From: Mycolicibacterium aurum
GTDB taxonomy: Bacteria; Actinomycetota; Actinomycetes; Mycobacteriales; Mycobacteriaceae
Assembly: GCF_900637195.1 (NCBI RefSeq)
Contig: NZ_LR134356.1
Coordinates: 5,642,001-5,706,000 of the forward strand
Length of the DNA: 64,000 nucleotides
Direction of reading: 5' to 3'
Every line of letters begins with the position of its first letter. Position 1 is the stretch's first letter. The notes below the pieces were generated by a model that saw nothing but the letters and a program-made list of their open reading frames with translations, had not been told where the DNA came from and made no database searches. Both the position numbers and the translations under genes were made by a program. This document shows, in pieces, positions 57,283-64,000 of this stretch.

Positions 57283-57948
57283 ATGGCTCTGTTCAGGCGA
57301 CGCAAATCCCGCGCGACCCGCAGGGCAGAGGCCCGCGCCATCAAGGCCAAGGCCAAGCTGGAAGCGAAGCTGTCGGCCAAGAACGAGGTCCGCCGGTTCA
57401 AGGTCGAACAGAAGGCGCAGACGCGCGCACTCCGGGCGCAGCTCAAGGCGCAGCGCGACAGCGACCGCACCGCCCTCAAAGTTGCTGAAACACAGCTCAA
57501 GGCTGCTCGCGAGGGCAAGCTGTTCTCCGCCACGCGAGTTCGCAGGGTGCTGACCGTCTCCCGTTTGCTGGCCCCGGTGGCGGTTCCCCTGGTGTACCGC
57601 GCGTCGATCGCGGCCCGCGGGCTGATCGACGAGCGCCGCGCCGACAGGCTCGGTGTTCCGTTGAGCCAGCTCGGTCAGTTCTCCGGGCACGGTGCACAAC
57701 TGTCCGCGCGGATCGCCGGCGCGGAGAACTCGCTGCGACTGCTGGCCGAACAGAAGCCGAAGTCGGCCAAAGACCCCGAGACCAAAGCCTTTGTCGCTGC
57801 CATCACCGAGCGGCTCAGCGACCTGGCGGCTGCGGTCACCGCAGCGGAGAACATGCCGACGGCGCGCCGCCGGGCAGCGCACACCGCGATAGCAGAGCAG
57901 CTCGACGGTATCGACGCCGACCTGATGGCGCGCCTGGGCGTGGCCTGA
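57283..57948 (+). CDS. Conserved coiled-coil protein (Rv3850 type, DUF6474)
   Basis: 221 residues; Mtb Rv3850 has 218. ATG 57283 with GGGAGG about eight bases upstream. The N-terminus is extremely basic and helical (FRRRKSRATRRAEARAIKAKAK, KNEVRRFKVEQKAQTRALRAQLKAQRDSDR), likely a coiled coil; a short hydrophobic stretch (LLAPVAVPLVYRASIAARGL) and an Ala-rich helical C-terminus follow. No enzyme motif. It is divergent from the surface-protein gene (213-base gap). In Mtb it follows espR directly. Function unknown, possibly membrane- or nucleoid-associated. Confidence 0.88.
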   Translation: MALFRRRKSRATRRAEARAIKAKAKLEAKLSAKNEVRRFKVEQKAQTRALRAQLKAQRDSDRTALKVAETQLKAAREGKLFSATRVRRVLTVSRLLAPVAVPLVYRASIAARGLIDERRADRLGVPLSQLGQFSGHGAQLSARIAGAENSLRLLAEQKPKSAKDPETKAFVAAITERLSDLAAAVTAAENMPTARRRAAHTAIAEQLDGIDADLMARLGVA

Positions 57949-57979
57949 GGCCTTCGTCGATCGAGAGAGCAACAGTCGG

Positions 57980-58546
57980 ATGAGTGCACATGCGGGTGTC
58001 AAGCACGCCTTTCTGTTCATGATCGTGGCCCTGGGCATCGGCGTCGGCGCGCTCGCCCAGCCGGGCGCGGCGTGGGCGCATGCCGCGCGCATCGCCAGCG
58101 ATCCCGCCGAGAACGCCCAGCTGTCGCAACAGCCGGCTCGGGTGAACGCCACCTTCAACGAACCGATGCAGTCCCAGTTCGCGGCGATGACGGTGATCGG
58201 ACCCGACGGTGCGCAGTGGTCAGACGGCGACCCTGCCGTGGACGGCCCGGTGATCAGCGTGGCCGTCCGCCCCGGCGGCCCGGCGGGCACGTACACCGTG
58301 AATTATCGCGCCACGTCGGCCGACGGCCACGTCGTGACGGGATCGTGGTCATACCAGCTGCTGCCCGCGAGCACGCCGACGGCTGCGCCCGCGGCACCGG
58401 ATGCACCGGCTGCACCTGCGACCACCACGGCGGCCTCCCCCGCCGACGACCGTTCCGCCGACGGCACGCCGGTCTGGCCGTTCGTCGCGGGGACGACGGC
58501 ACTCGTCGCGGCGGGCGCGGTGTGGGCGGTCCGGCGCCGGTCGTGA
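57980..58546 (+). CDS. CopC-domain copper resistance-like protein
   Basis: 188 residues from ATG 57980, 31 bases after the Rv3850 homologue. A signal peptide ends at GAAWA, leaving HAARIASDPAENAQL, so the mature N-terminus is His, as in CopC copper sites; a second His lies in TSADGHVVTGSWSY. The CopC beta-barrel (FNEPMQSQFAAMTVIGPDGAQW) is followed by an Ala/Pro/Thr linker and a C-terminal helix with a basic end (FVAGTTALVAAGAVWAVRRRS). Anchored periplasmic copper-binding protein. Mtb Rv3851 is a short membrane protein at this place. Confidence 0.87.
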   Translation: MSAHAGVKHAFLFMIVALGIGVGALAQPGAAWAHAARIASDPAENAQLSQQPARVNATFNEPMQSQFAAMTVIGPDGAQWSDGDPAVDGPVISVAVRPGGPAGTYTVNYRATSADGHVVTGSWSYQLLPASTPTAAPAAPDAPAAPATTTAASPADDRSADGTPVWPFVAGTTALVAAGAVWAVRRRS

Positions 58547-58630
58547 CCGGCTGACACACCCCGTTCGTCGATCGGCAACCTGGCATTATGGTGGCGACTG
58601 CCGGGTGCAGACACTCAAAGGAGCAGCGAC

Positions 58631-59110
58631 ATGGCAGACCAGCCGGATCGGCCAGACGAAAGTCCCGATACCGCAACACCACCGGTAGCGCCGCAGGTTC
58701 CGCCGGCGAAGAAGGCCGCCGCGAAGAAGGCCGCTCCCGCCAAGAAGGCTGCTCCCGCCAAGAAGGCTGCTCCCGCCAAGAAGGCGCCGGCCAAGAGAGC
58801 GGTGGCCAAGAAGGTCGCCCCGGCGAAGAAGGCACCGCCCGCGAAGACGGCACCGGCCACCGCGGAGCAGGCTCCGCCCGCGGCCTCGTCGGCGACCGAG
58901 ACTCCCGCAGCCACCCCTACAGCCGCTGAAGAGACTGCGGCACAAGCGAAATCGACGGTTGCCACCGCCATCCCCGCGGTCGTGGGTCCGGCGCAGGTGC
59001 AGCCGATCGACTCGGAGTCGTCACGGCTGCCGGTGATTGCCGCCCTGATCACCGGGGTGCTGGCCGTTGTGGTGGTACTGCTCGCGGCCCGCCGCAACGC
59101 CGCCGACTGA
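58631..59110 (+). CDS. hns: H-NS-like nucleoid protein Hns (Rv3852 type)
   Basis: 159 residues from ATG 58631, with AAAGGAG upstream (58617-58623). Layout: acidic N-terminus (ADQPDRPDESPD), a Lys/Ala/Pro repeat region resembling histone H1 tails (AAPAKK three times in perfect or near-perfect copies), an Ala/Thr-rich linker, then a C-terminal membrane helix (LPVIAALITGVLAVVVVLLA) with a basic end. Mtb Rv3852 (134 residues) has the same plan and binds DNA while membrane-attached. Longer here. Positioned as in Mtb, before rraA, but a MerR gene is inserted. Confidence 0.9.
   Translation: MADQPDRPDESPDTATPPVAPQVPPAKKAAAKKAAPAKKAAPAKKAAPAKKAPAKRAVAKKVAPAKKAPPAKTAPATAEQAPPAASSATETPAATPTAAEETAAQAKSTVATAIPAVVGPAQVQPIDSESSRLPVIAALITGVLAVVVVLLAARRNAAD
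58730..58783 (+). repeat. 18-bp tandem repeat (AAPAKK) in hns
   Basis: Three 18-base units each encode AAPAKK; units two and three are identical and unit one differs by a single base. Slippage here would change the number of basic repeats in the DNA-binding tail. Confidence 0.85.
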
Positions 59111-59120
59111 CCCAAACCCC

Positions 59121-59151
59121 TTGACCCTCACGTCACGTCAGGGTCGATAGT
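59121..59151 (+). promoter_or_regulatory. MerR-type promoter and operator
   Basis: -35 TTGACC (59121-59126) and -10 GATAGT (59146-59151) are separated by 19 bases, the MerR-family spacing. The spacer carries an inverted repeat, GACCCTCACGT and ACGTCAGGGTC around one C (59123-59145, one mismatch). The expected start of transcription falls on the ATG at 59158, so a leaderless mRNA is likely. Confidence 0.82.
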
Positions 59152-59157
59152 GGGGGC

Positions 59158-59907
59158 ATGACCACCACCCTTTCCGTCGGCGCCGTCGCCGAGCTCACGG
59201 GTGTGTCTGTGCGCACGTTGCATCACTACGACCACATCGGTCTCGTCGTGCCCGGCGTTCGGACCTCGGCCGGCTACCGCGGCTACACCGATGCCGACAT
59301 CGAGCGGCTGCACCTTGCGCTGGTGTACCGCTCCGCAGGCCTGACACTCGACGAGATCCGCAGCGTCCTCGACAGTCCGGACGTTGATGTCCCGGCAGTT
59401 CTGGCACACCAGCACGAGTGGCTGCTCGCACGGGCGGAGAAGTTGAACGACACGATCAAGGCAGTGGAGAGACTGATGGACGCACACCGCAGAGGCATCC
59501 AGCTGACAGCAGCCGAGCAGGCAGAGATCTTCGGCACCAACGTCTTTGATGACGAATACGCCGCCGAAGCCGAGGAACGCTGGGGCGACACCGCCGCCTG
59601 GGAACAGTCGCGCCAACGGGTGTCGGGCTACACCAAACAGGACTGGATCGCGATCAAGGCCGAAGGTGACGCCCTGCTGGCCGACCTGGCCCAGGCCAAG
59701 CGGGACTGTGTCGCGCCCGGCTCGGTGCGCGCCGCCGAGCTGCGCGAGCGTCACCGCCGGTCGATCGAGCGGTTCTACGACTGCGACCACGAGATGCAAC
59801 TGTGTCTGGCCCAGATGTACGTGGCCGATGATCGATTCACCAGGTACTACGACGACGTCGAGCCCGGGCTGGCGCAGTACCTCCACGACATCGTCGCAGC
59901 CGGGTAG
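59158..59907 (+). CDS. TipA-like MerR family regulator
   Basis: 249 residues. N-terminal MerR winged helix: SVGAVAELTGVSVRTLHHYDHIGLVVPGVRTSAGYRGYTDADIERL. A coiled coil (LAHQHEWLLARAEKLNDTIKAVERLMDAH) links to a C-terminal TipAS-type antibiotic-binding domain: WEQSRQRVSGYTKQDWIAIKAE and ERFYDCDHEMQLCLAQMYVADDRFTRYYD. TipAL proteins respond to thiopeptides and other drugs; the ligand here is unknown. The gene has its own MerR-type promoter, implying autoregulation. It is inserted between hns and rraA compared with Mtb. Confidence 0.93.
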   Translation: MTTTLSVGAVAELTGVSVRTLHHYDHIGLVVPGVRTSAGYRGYTDADIERLHLALVYRSAGLTLDEIRSVLDSPDVDVPAVLAHQHEWLLARAEKLNDTIKAVERLMDAHRRGIQLTAAEQAEIFGTNVFDDEYAAEAEERWGDTAAWEQSRQRVSGYTKQDWIAIKAEGDALLADLAQAKRDCVAPGSVRAAELRERHRRSIERFYDCDHEMQLCLAQMYVADDRFTRYYDDVEPGLAQYLHDIVAAG

Positions 59908-59918
59908 ACGCCTGCTGA

Positions 59919-59924
59919 GATAAT
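59919..59924 (+). promoter_or_regulatory. Leaderless -10 element of rraA
   Basis: GATAAT ends seven bases before the GTG at 59931, the usual distance from -10 to the first base. The rraA mRNA is therefore predicted to start at its start codon. No Shine-Dalgarno is present, in keeping with this. Confidence 0.6.
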
Positions 59925-59930
59925 GACGCG

Positions 59931-60413
59931 GTGACTGTGACACCGCGGCCCACCGCTGACCTGGTCGACGAGATCGGCCCCGACGTACGCAGCTGCGACC
60001 TGCAGTTCCGCCAGTACGGCGGCCGTGCGGAGTTCGCTGGGCCCGTCACGACGGTGCGGTGCTTCGAAGACAACGCGCTACTCAAGTCGGTGCTCTCCGA
60101 ACCGGGCGGCGGCGGTGTGCTGGTGATCGACGGCGACGGATCGGTGCACAGCGCCCTGGTCGGCGACGTGATCGCCGAGCTGGCCCGCTCCAACGGCTGG
60201 GCCGGTCTCGTCGTCAACGGCGCCGTCCGTGACGCCTCGACGTTGCGCACGCTCGACATCGGGATCAAAGCGCTGGGCACCAATCCACGCAAGAGCACCA
60301 AGACCGGCGCGGGTGAGCACAACGCGATCGTGGAGTTCGGCGGCGTGGTGTTCACCCCCGGTGACGTGGCCTACAGCGATGACGACGGAATCGTCGTCAT
60401 CGCTGCCGACTAG
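59931..60413 (+). CDS. rraA: RraA family protein (formerly MenG-like)
   Basis: 160 residues from GTG 59931. Close to Mtb Rv3853: PTADLVDEIGPDVRSCDLQFRQYGG, KSVLSEPGGGGVLVIDGDGSVHSALVGDVIAELA, and GAVRDASTLRTLDIGIKALGTNPRKSTKTG. RraA inhibits RNase E; the old demethylmenaquinone methyltransferase annotation is not supported by any methyltransferase motif, and aldolase activity is known in relatives. Trimeric cytoplasmic protein. Tail-to-tail with ethA, one base between stops. Confidence 0.93.
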   Translation: MTVTPRPTADLVDEIGPDVRSCDLQFRQYGGRAEFAGPVTTVRCFEDNALLKSVLSEPGGGGVLVIDGDGSVHSALVGDVIAELARSNGWAGLVVNGAVRDASTLRTLDIGIKALGTNPRKSTKTGAGEHNAIVEFGGVVFTPGDVAYSDDDGIVVIAAD

Positions 60414-60414
60414 C

Positions 60415-61890
60415 TCACGCCGAGGCGGTCACCGGTGCGTGGTGCCGGGAGAACGCCAGCGCCTCGTCGTCCACCTTCCCGCGCCTGATCAGTTGCAGGT
60501 CGAGTAGATAGTTCTGCTTGAGCCGCCACGGGGCGCGGGATCCGGCCTTGGGCAGATAGTCGAGGGCGCGCAACACATATCCGGGGGTGAAGTCCATCAG
60601 CGGGCGTTCATCGACGCTGGTGCCCGGGTGCCGCGGCTCGACCCTGTCGTAGGAGTGCTCATCCATGTAGTTGATGAGGCGGCAGAAGTACTCGGACACG
60701 AGGTCGGCCTTGAGCGTCCACGACGCGTTGGTGTAGCCGATCGTGAATGCCAGGTTCGGCATATCCGTCAGGAGCATGCCCTTGTAGGCCATCGTGTCGT
60801 TGAGCTCGATGGGCTTTCCGTTGCGGGATATCGTCGCGCCGCCGAACAGCTGGAGGTTCAAACCCGTTGCGGTGACGATGATGTCGGCGTCCAGATGCCG
60901 ACCCGAGGACAGCTGGATGCCGGTCTTGGTGAAGGTGTCGATGGTGTCGGTGACGACGTCGGCCTTGCCGGAGCGGATGGTCTTGAACAGGTCTCCGTTG
61001 GGCGCCAGGCACAGTCGCTCATCCCACGGGTTGTAGCTGGGCCCGAAGTGCTTGGCGACGTCGTATCCCTCGGGCAGCCGGCGCTGCGCCATCGTCATCA
61101 GCGTCTTGCGCATGAAGTTCGGGAACCGGCGCGCGATCTGGTACTGCGCCGACTGGAAGATGATGCTCTTCCACCGGTTGACGACGTAGGCGGACTTCGC
61201 GGGAAGCGTCTTGTTCATCCGGACCGTGAACGGGTCGACGTCGGGCAGCGAGCCGATGTAGGTGGGCGAGCGCTGCAGCATGGTCACGTGACCGGCACCC
61301 GACTTGGCAAGTGCGGGAATCAGAGTCACGGCGGTGGCGCCGCTGCCGATCACCACGATGCGCTTGCCTTCGTAGTCGAGGTCCTCGGGCCAGTGCTGAG
61401 GATGGATGACGGTGCCCGTGAAATCCGCGGCGCCGGGGAACTCCGGCGAGTACCCCTGGTCGTAGTTGTAGTAGCCGCTGCACGCCATGAGGTACCGGGC
61501 GGAGATCTCGACCTTCTCGCCGTCTCGGTCGACGTGCACCGTCCAGCGGTTGTCATCGTCGGACCAGTCCGCGGATGTCACGTTCTGGCCGTAGCGGATG
61601 TGCTTGTCGATGCCGGACTCGGCGACCGTCTCCTTGAGGTAGGCCAGGATGTCCGGGCCGTCGGCGATCGCCTTGTCCGACGTCCACGGCTTGAACCGGA
61701 AGCCCAGCGTGAACATGTCGGAGTCCGAGCGGATTCCGGGGTATTTGAAGAGGTCCCAGGTGCCGCCGAGGTTGTCTCGGCGTTCCAGGATCACATAGCT
61801 CTTGCCGGGGCAACGGTCTTGCAGGTGCCACGCGGCGCTGATGCCGGAGATCCCGGCTCCGACGATCACGACGTCGACAAATTCGGTCAT
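60415..61890 (-). CDS. ethA: Baeyer-Villiger monooxygenase EthA
   Basis: FAD/NADPH monooxygenase that bioactivates ethionamide in Mtb; natural substrates are probably ketones. 491 residues. FAD fold VVIVGAGISGISAAWHL, BVMO fingerprint-like region FTGTVIHPQHWPEDLDYEGK, and NADPH fold IVVIGSGATAVTLIPALA are present. GYTNASWTLKADLVSEYFCRLINYMDEH is EthA-specific. ATG 61890; upstream TAGCTT six bases before it suggests a leaderless transcript. Divergent from ethR across a 76-base operator region. Confidence 0.95.
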   Translation of the reverse strand: MTEFVDVVIVGAGISGISAAWHLQDRCPGKSYVILERRDNLGGTWDLFKYPGIRSDSDMFTLGFRFKPWTSDKAIADGPDILAYLKETVAESGIDKHIRYGQNVTSADWSDDDNRWTVHVDRDGEKVEISARYLMACSGYYNYDQGYSPEFPGAADFTGTVIHPQHWPEDLDYEGKRIVVIGSGATAVTLIPALAKSGAGHVTMLQRSPTYIGSLPDVDPFTVRMNKTLPAKSAYVVNRWKSIIFQSAQYQIARRFPNFMRKTLMTMAQRRLPEGYDVAKHFGPSYNPWDERLCLAPNGDLFKTIRSGKADVVTDTIDTFTKTGIQLSSGRHLDADIIVTATGLNLQLFGGATISRNGKPIELNDTMAYKGMLLTDMPNLAFTIGYTNASWTLKADLVSEYFCRLINYMDEHSYDRVEPRHPGTSVDERPLMDFTPGYVLRALDYLPKAGSRAPWRLKQNYLLDLQLIRRGKVDDEALAFSRHHAPVTASA

Positions 61891-61966
61891 GACGTAAAGC
61901 TATCAACGCTGTGTCGAATGAGTCAACACCCTGTCGAGAAAATCGACATGCTGTAAAGTCGCTCCC
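61891..61966. promoter_or_regulatory. ethA-ethR intergenic operator
   Basis: Two direct repeats 20 bases apart, TCAACGCTGTGTCGA (61903) and TCAACACCCTGTCGA (61923), plus an inverted TGTCGA (61943-61948). The Mtb EthR operator in the same gap also has TGTCGA and TCAAC-type repeats bound by several EthR dimers. TAAAGT (61954-61959) would start ethR at its GTG. Confidence 0.75.
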
Positions 61967-62608
61967 GTGAGCACCGCCAGTCAGGCCCGTCCCGCGCGCG
62001 GCAGACGCGCCGCGCGCCCGTCCGGGGACGACCGGGAACTGGCCATCCTGGAAACCGCAGAACGCCTGCTGGAGGACCGCCCGCTCGCCGAGGTCTCGGT
62101 GGACGACCTGGCCAAGGGAGCGGGCATCTCGCGGCCGACGTTCTACTTCTACTTCGCGTCCAAGGACGCGGTACTGCTGACGCTGCTCGAGCGTGTGATC
62201 GCCCAGGCAGACGCCGCGCTGGAGGACCTGATCGCCAACCGGCCCGCGGACCGGCGGGCCATCTGGCGCCGGGGCATCGACGTCTTCGTCCGCACGTTCG
62301 GCGCGCACCGCGCGGTGTGCAGGGCGACCGTCGGGGTGCAGGCGACCAATTCCGAGGCCCGTGAGCTGTGGTCCAGGTCGATGCAACGCTGGATCGACCA
62401 CATCGCGGCGGTCATCGAGGCCGAGCGCGCCGACGGCTTCGCCCCGGTGACGCTGCCCGCGATCGAACTGTCGACGGCGCTGAACCTCATGAACGAGTCG
62501 GTGATGACGGCGACGTTCGCGGGCCACGAGCCGTCGATCCCCGACCATCGCGTGCTCGACAACCTCGTCCACATTTGGACCACGAGCATTTACGGCGAGA
62601 CCGCCTGA
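61967..62608 (+). CDS. ethR: TetR family repressor EthR
   Basis: 213 residues from GTG 61967. N-terminal basic tail (GRRAARPSGDDREL) then a TetR helix-turn-helix: ILETAERLLEDRPLAEVSVDDLAKGAGISRPTFYFYFASKDAVLLTLL. The C-terminal ligand domain (VCRATVGVQATNSEARELWSRSMQRWIDHIAAVIEAE) matches Mtb EthR, which is closed by hydrophobic ligands. It represses ethA from the shared operator. Predicted leaderless start. Confidence 0.95.
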   Translation: MSTASQARPARGRRAARPSGDDRELAILETAERLLEDRPLAEVSVDDLAKGAGISRPTFYFYFASKDAVLLTLLERVIAQADAALEDLIANRPADRRAIWRRGIDVFVRTFGAHRAVCRATVGVQATNSEARELWSRSMQRWIDHIAAVIEAERADGFAPVTLPAIELSTALNLMNESVMTATFAGHEPSIPDHRVLDNLVHIWTTSIYGETA

Positions 62609-62624
62609 TCTGTCGGACATCAAT

Positions 62625-62640
62625 GCGAACATATGTTCGT
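62625..62640 (+). promoter_or_regulatory. LexA (SOS) box over the dinB start
   Basis: GCGAACATATGTTCGT contains the perfect palindrome CGAAC-ATAT-GTTCG and matches 10 of the 12 fixed positions of the mycobacterial SOS box TCGAAC-N4-GTTCGA. It covers ATG 62633 and touches GTG 62639, so the mapped start of transcription or translation must lie close. Confidence 0.75.
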
Positions 62641-63847
62641 GTCCGATGGCGCCAGCATCCTGCACGCTGACCTCGATTCGTTCTACGCCTCGGTCGAGCA
62701 GCGTGACGATCCGTCGCTGCGTGGCCGGCCGGTGCTGGTCGGCGGCGGTGTGGTCCTGGCGGCCAGCTACGAGGCCAAGGCCTACGGAGTACGTACCGCG
62801 ATGGGGGGCCGTCAGGCGCGTGCGCTGTGTCCGCACGCGATCGTCGTCCCGCCGCGGATGTCGGCCTACTCCAAGGCCAGCGAGGCGGTGTTCGAGGTTT
62901 TCCGCGACACCACTCCCCTGGTCGAGCCCCTGTCGGTGGACGAGGCGTTCCTCGATGTCTCCGGACTTCGCCGGGTCTCCGGGACACCGGTGCAGATCGG
63001 TGCGCGGCTGCGGGAGCGGGTGCGCGAGGAGGTCGGTCTGCCGATCACCGTCGGCATCGCACGCACCAAGTTTCTCGCCAAGGTCGCCAGCCAGGAGGGC
63101 AAGCCCGACGGGTTGTTGCTGGTGCCGCCGGACCGGGAACTGGAGTTCCTGCACCCACTGCCCGTGCGGCGGCTGTGGGGCGTGGGAGCCAAGACCGCGG
63201 ACAAACTGCGCGCACACGGCATCGAGACGGTCGCGGATGTGGCCGAGCTGAGCGAGACCACACTGGGGTCGCTGGTGGGCGCAGCGATGGGTCGCCAGCT
63301 GTTCGCCTTGTCGCACAACGTGGATCGTCGTCGGGTCACCACGGGACAACGACGCCGTTCCGTCGGCGCGCAGCGGGCGCTGGGCCGGGCGGGAAGTTCC
63401 ATGTCGGCCGCCGAGGTCGACGCCGTCGTGGTGAACCTCGTCGACAGGATCACGCGGCGCATGCGCAAAGCCGACCGGACCGGACGCACGGTGGTGTTGC
63501 GGTTGCGGTTTCACGACTTCGGCCGCGTGACCAGGTCTCATACGATGCCGCGCGCCACCGCGTCCACCGACGTGATTCTGGGCGCCGCGCGGTGCCTGGT
63601 GTCGGCCGCCGGCCCCCTGATCGCGGACCGCGGCCTCACGCTGATCGGGTTCGCGGTGTGCAACATCGACCGCGACGGGGCCCAGCAGCTCACACTGCCG
63701 TTCGGGGAGGCGGCCGACGTGCGGGATTCGCTCACGATCGACCTGGCCATCGACCGGGTGCGGGGACGTTACGGCAACGCCGCGCTGACCCGGGGCGTAC
63801 TTGTGGGCCGTGACCCGGGATTGGAAATGCCCATGCTGCCGGACTGA
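62633..63847 (+). CDS. dinB: Y-family DNA polymerase IV (DinB)
   Basis: Translesion polymerase, 404 residues from ATG 62633; GTG 62639 is an alternative two codons in. Palm motifs: SILHADLDSFYASVEQ (metal Asp pair), ASYEAKAYGVRTAM, and SVDEAFLDVSG (catalytic DE). A steric region YVRTAMGGRQAR-like and a C-terminal little finger follow; QLTLPF (about residue 343) is a beta-clamp binding motif. Its place beside ethR corresponds, as I recall, to M. smegmatis dinB3; Mtb lacks it here. The LexA box suggests DNA-damage induction. Confidence 0.93.
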   Translation: MFVSDGASILHADLDSFYASVEQRDDPSLRGRPVLVGGGVVLAASYEAKAYGVRTAMGGRQARALCPHAIVVPPRMSAYSKASEAVFEVFRDTTPLVEPLSVDEAFLDVSGLRRVSGTPVQIGARLRERVREEVGLPITVGIARTKFLAKVASQEGKPDGLLLVPPDRELEFLHPLPVRRLWGVGAKTADKLRAHGIETVADVAELSETTLGSLVGAAMGRQLFALSHNVDRRRVTTGQRRRSVGAQRALGRAGSSMSAAEVDAVVVNLVDRITRRMRKADRTGRTVVLRLRFHDFGRVTRSHTMPRATASTDVILGAARCLVSAAGPLIADRGLTLIGFAVCNIDRDGAQQLTLPFGEAADVRDSLTIDLAIDRVRGRYGNAALTRGVLVGRDPGLEMPMLPD

Positions 63848-63860
63848 CCAGGCATTTCGG

Positions 63861-64000
63861 CTACCGGGCGCGCGTCCAGGCGAGCAGGTCGTCGGCCGAC
63901 CAGGTGTTGACGATGCGTGCGGGCTCAAGGCCGGCATCGAGCGCGCGCTGGGCCCCGTAACCCAGGAATTCCAACTGACCCGGTGCGTGGGAGTCGGTGT
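63861..64000 (-). CDS. PHP-domain protein, C-terminal end only (Rv3856c type)
   Basis: The last 45 or so residues of a minus-strand gene that continues past the window. The readable end is DSHAPGQLEFLGYGAQRAL followed by ARIVNTWSADDLLAWTRAR and TAG at 63861-63863. SDSH plus GQLEFLGYG is typical of the C-terminal part of PHP phosphoesterase domains, and Mtb Rv3856c lies at this position. Thirteen bases separate its stop from the dinB stop. Catalytic metal ligands are mostly outside the window. Confidence 0.75.
   Translation of the reverse strand, partial: TDSHAPGQLEFLGYGAQRALDAGLEPARIVNTWSADDLLAWTRAR

Noticed and set aside
57070..58296. Upstream extension of the surface-protein frame
   Set aside because: The frame stays open far upstream, but that part is antisense to Rv3850 and CopC homologues; GTG 57069 with a ribosome site and signal peptide is the real start.

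Overview
The window is chromosomal DNA, GC-rich throughout, from a non-tuberculous, probably environmental or rapidly growing mycobacterium (Mycolicibacterium type). The protein sequences and gene order follow the Mycobacterium tuberculosis (Mtb) segment Rv3794 to Rv3856c, the cell-envelope assembly region. Mtb-specific stretches are missing and several accessory genes are inserted. I see no tRNA, rRNA, CRISPR array, prophage or insertion sequence.

1-11.5 kb: the 3' part of embA and complete embB (arabinosyltransferases). A non-syntenic insert follows: an MBL-fold hydrolase, a PknF-like membrane Ser/Thr kinase, a small alpha-helical protein and a DUF4331 protein. 9.9-18.9 kb: the mycolic acid condensation operon fadD32-pks13-accD4, minus strand. 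19-22.8 kb: the cutinase-like envelope esterase (Rv3802c type), a DUF732 lipoprotein, mpt51 and fbpA (antigen 85A). 22.9-29.6 kb: the galactan/arabinan operon glf-glfT2-PAP2 phosphatase-ubiA-aftB, minus strand. These genes cover UDP-galactofuranose supply, galactan polymerisation, decaprenyl-phosphoryl-arabinose precursor synthesis, terminal arabinosylation and mycolate synthesis and transfer, so most of the arabinogalactan-mycolate wall is built from this window.

29.7-51.5 kb: erp and an LGFP-repeat amidase (csp); a large AAA/LuxR regulator; a HAD phosphatase; two PlsC acyltransferases; a phosphotransferase; an MBL-Rieske protein; serS; a septum-formation protein; a zincin; phosphoglycerate mutase family; pheA; then iron-linked genes. 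The DUF2470 gene and bfrB both carry IdeR-like boxes. A CPBP protease, an LCP ligase, glpQ1, a DUF4328 membrane protein and a rhodanese complete the stretch.

51.5-57.1 kb is the most unusual part. A cluster of DnaA-box-like 9-mers lies upstream of a 55-residue membrane protein. At the position where Mtb has sodA (Rv3846) there is instead a nickel superoxide dismutase gene (sodN) divergent from its maturation peptidase (sodX). After the Rv3847 homologue comes espR, behind a promoter region rich in TTTGC half-sites, and next to it a three-gene cassette (secreted proline-rich surface protein, ImmA/IrrE-type metallopeptidase, DUF6545-like membrane protein) that Mtb lacks here.

57.2-64 kb: Rv3850 homologue, CopC-like protein, the Lys/Ala/Pro-repeat nucleoid protein Hns, a TipA-like MerR regulator with a textbook 19-bp-spacer promoter, rraA, ethA/ethR with their shared operator, a DinB polymerase with a LexA-type box over its start, and the 3' end of a PHP-domain gene.

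Identities rest on motifs and remembered family sequences; no database search was run.
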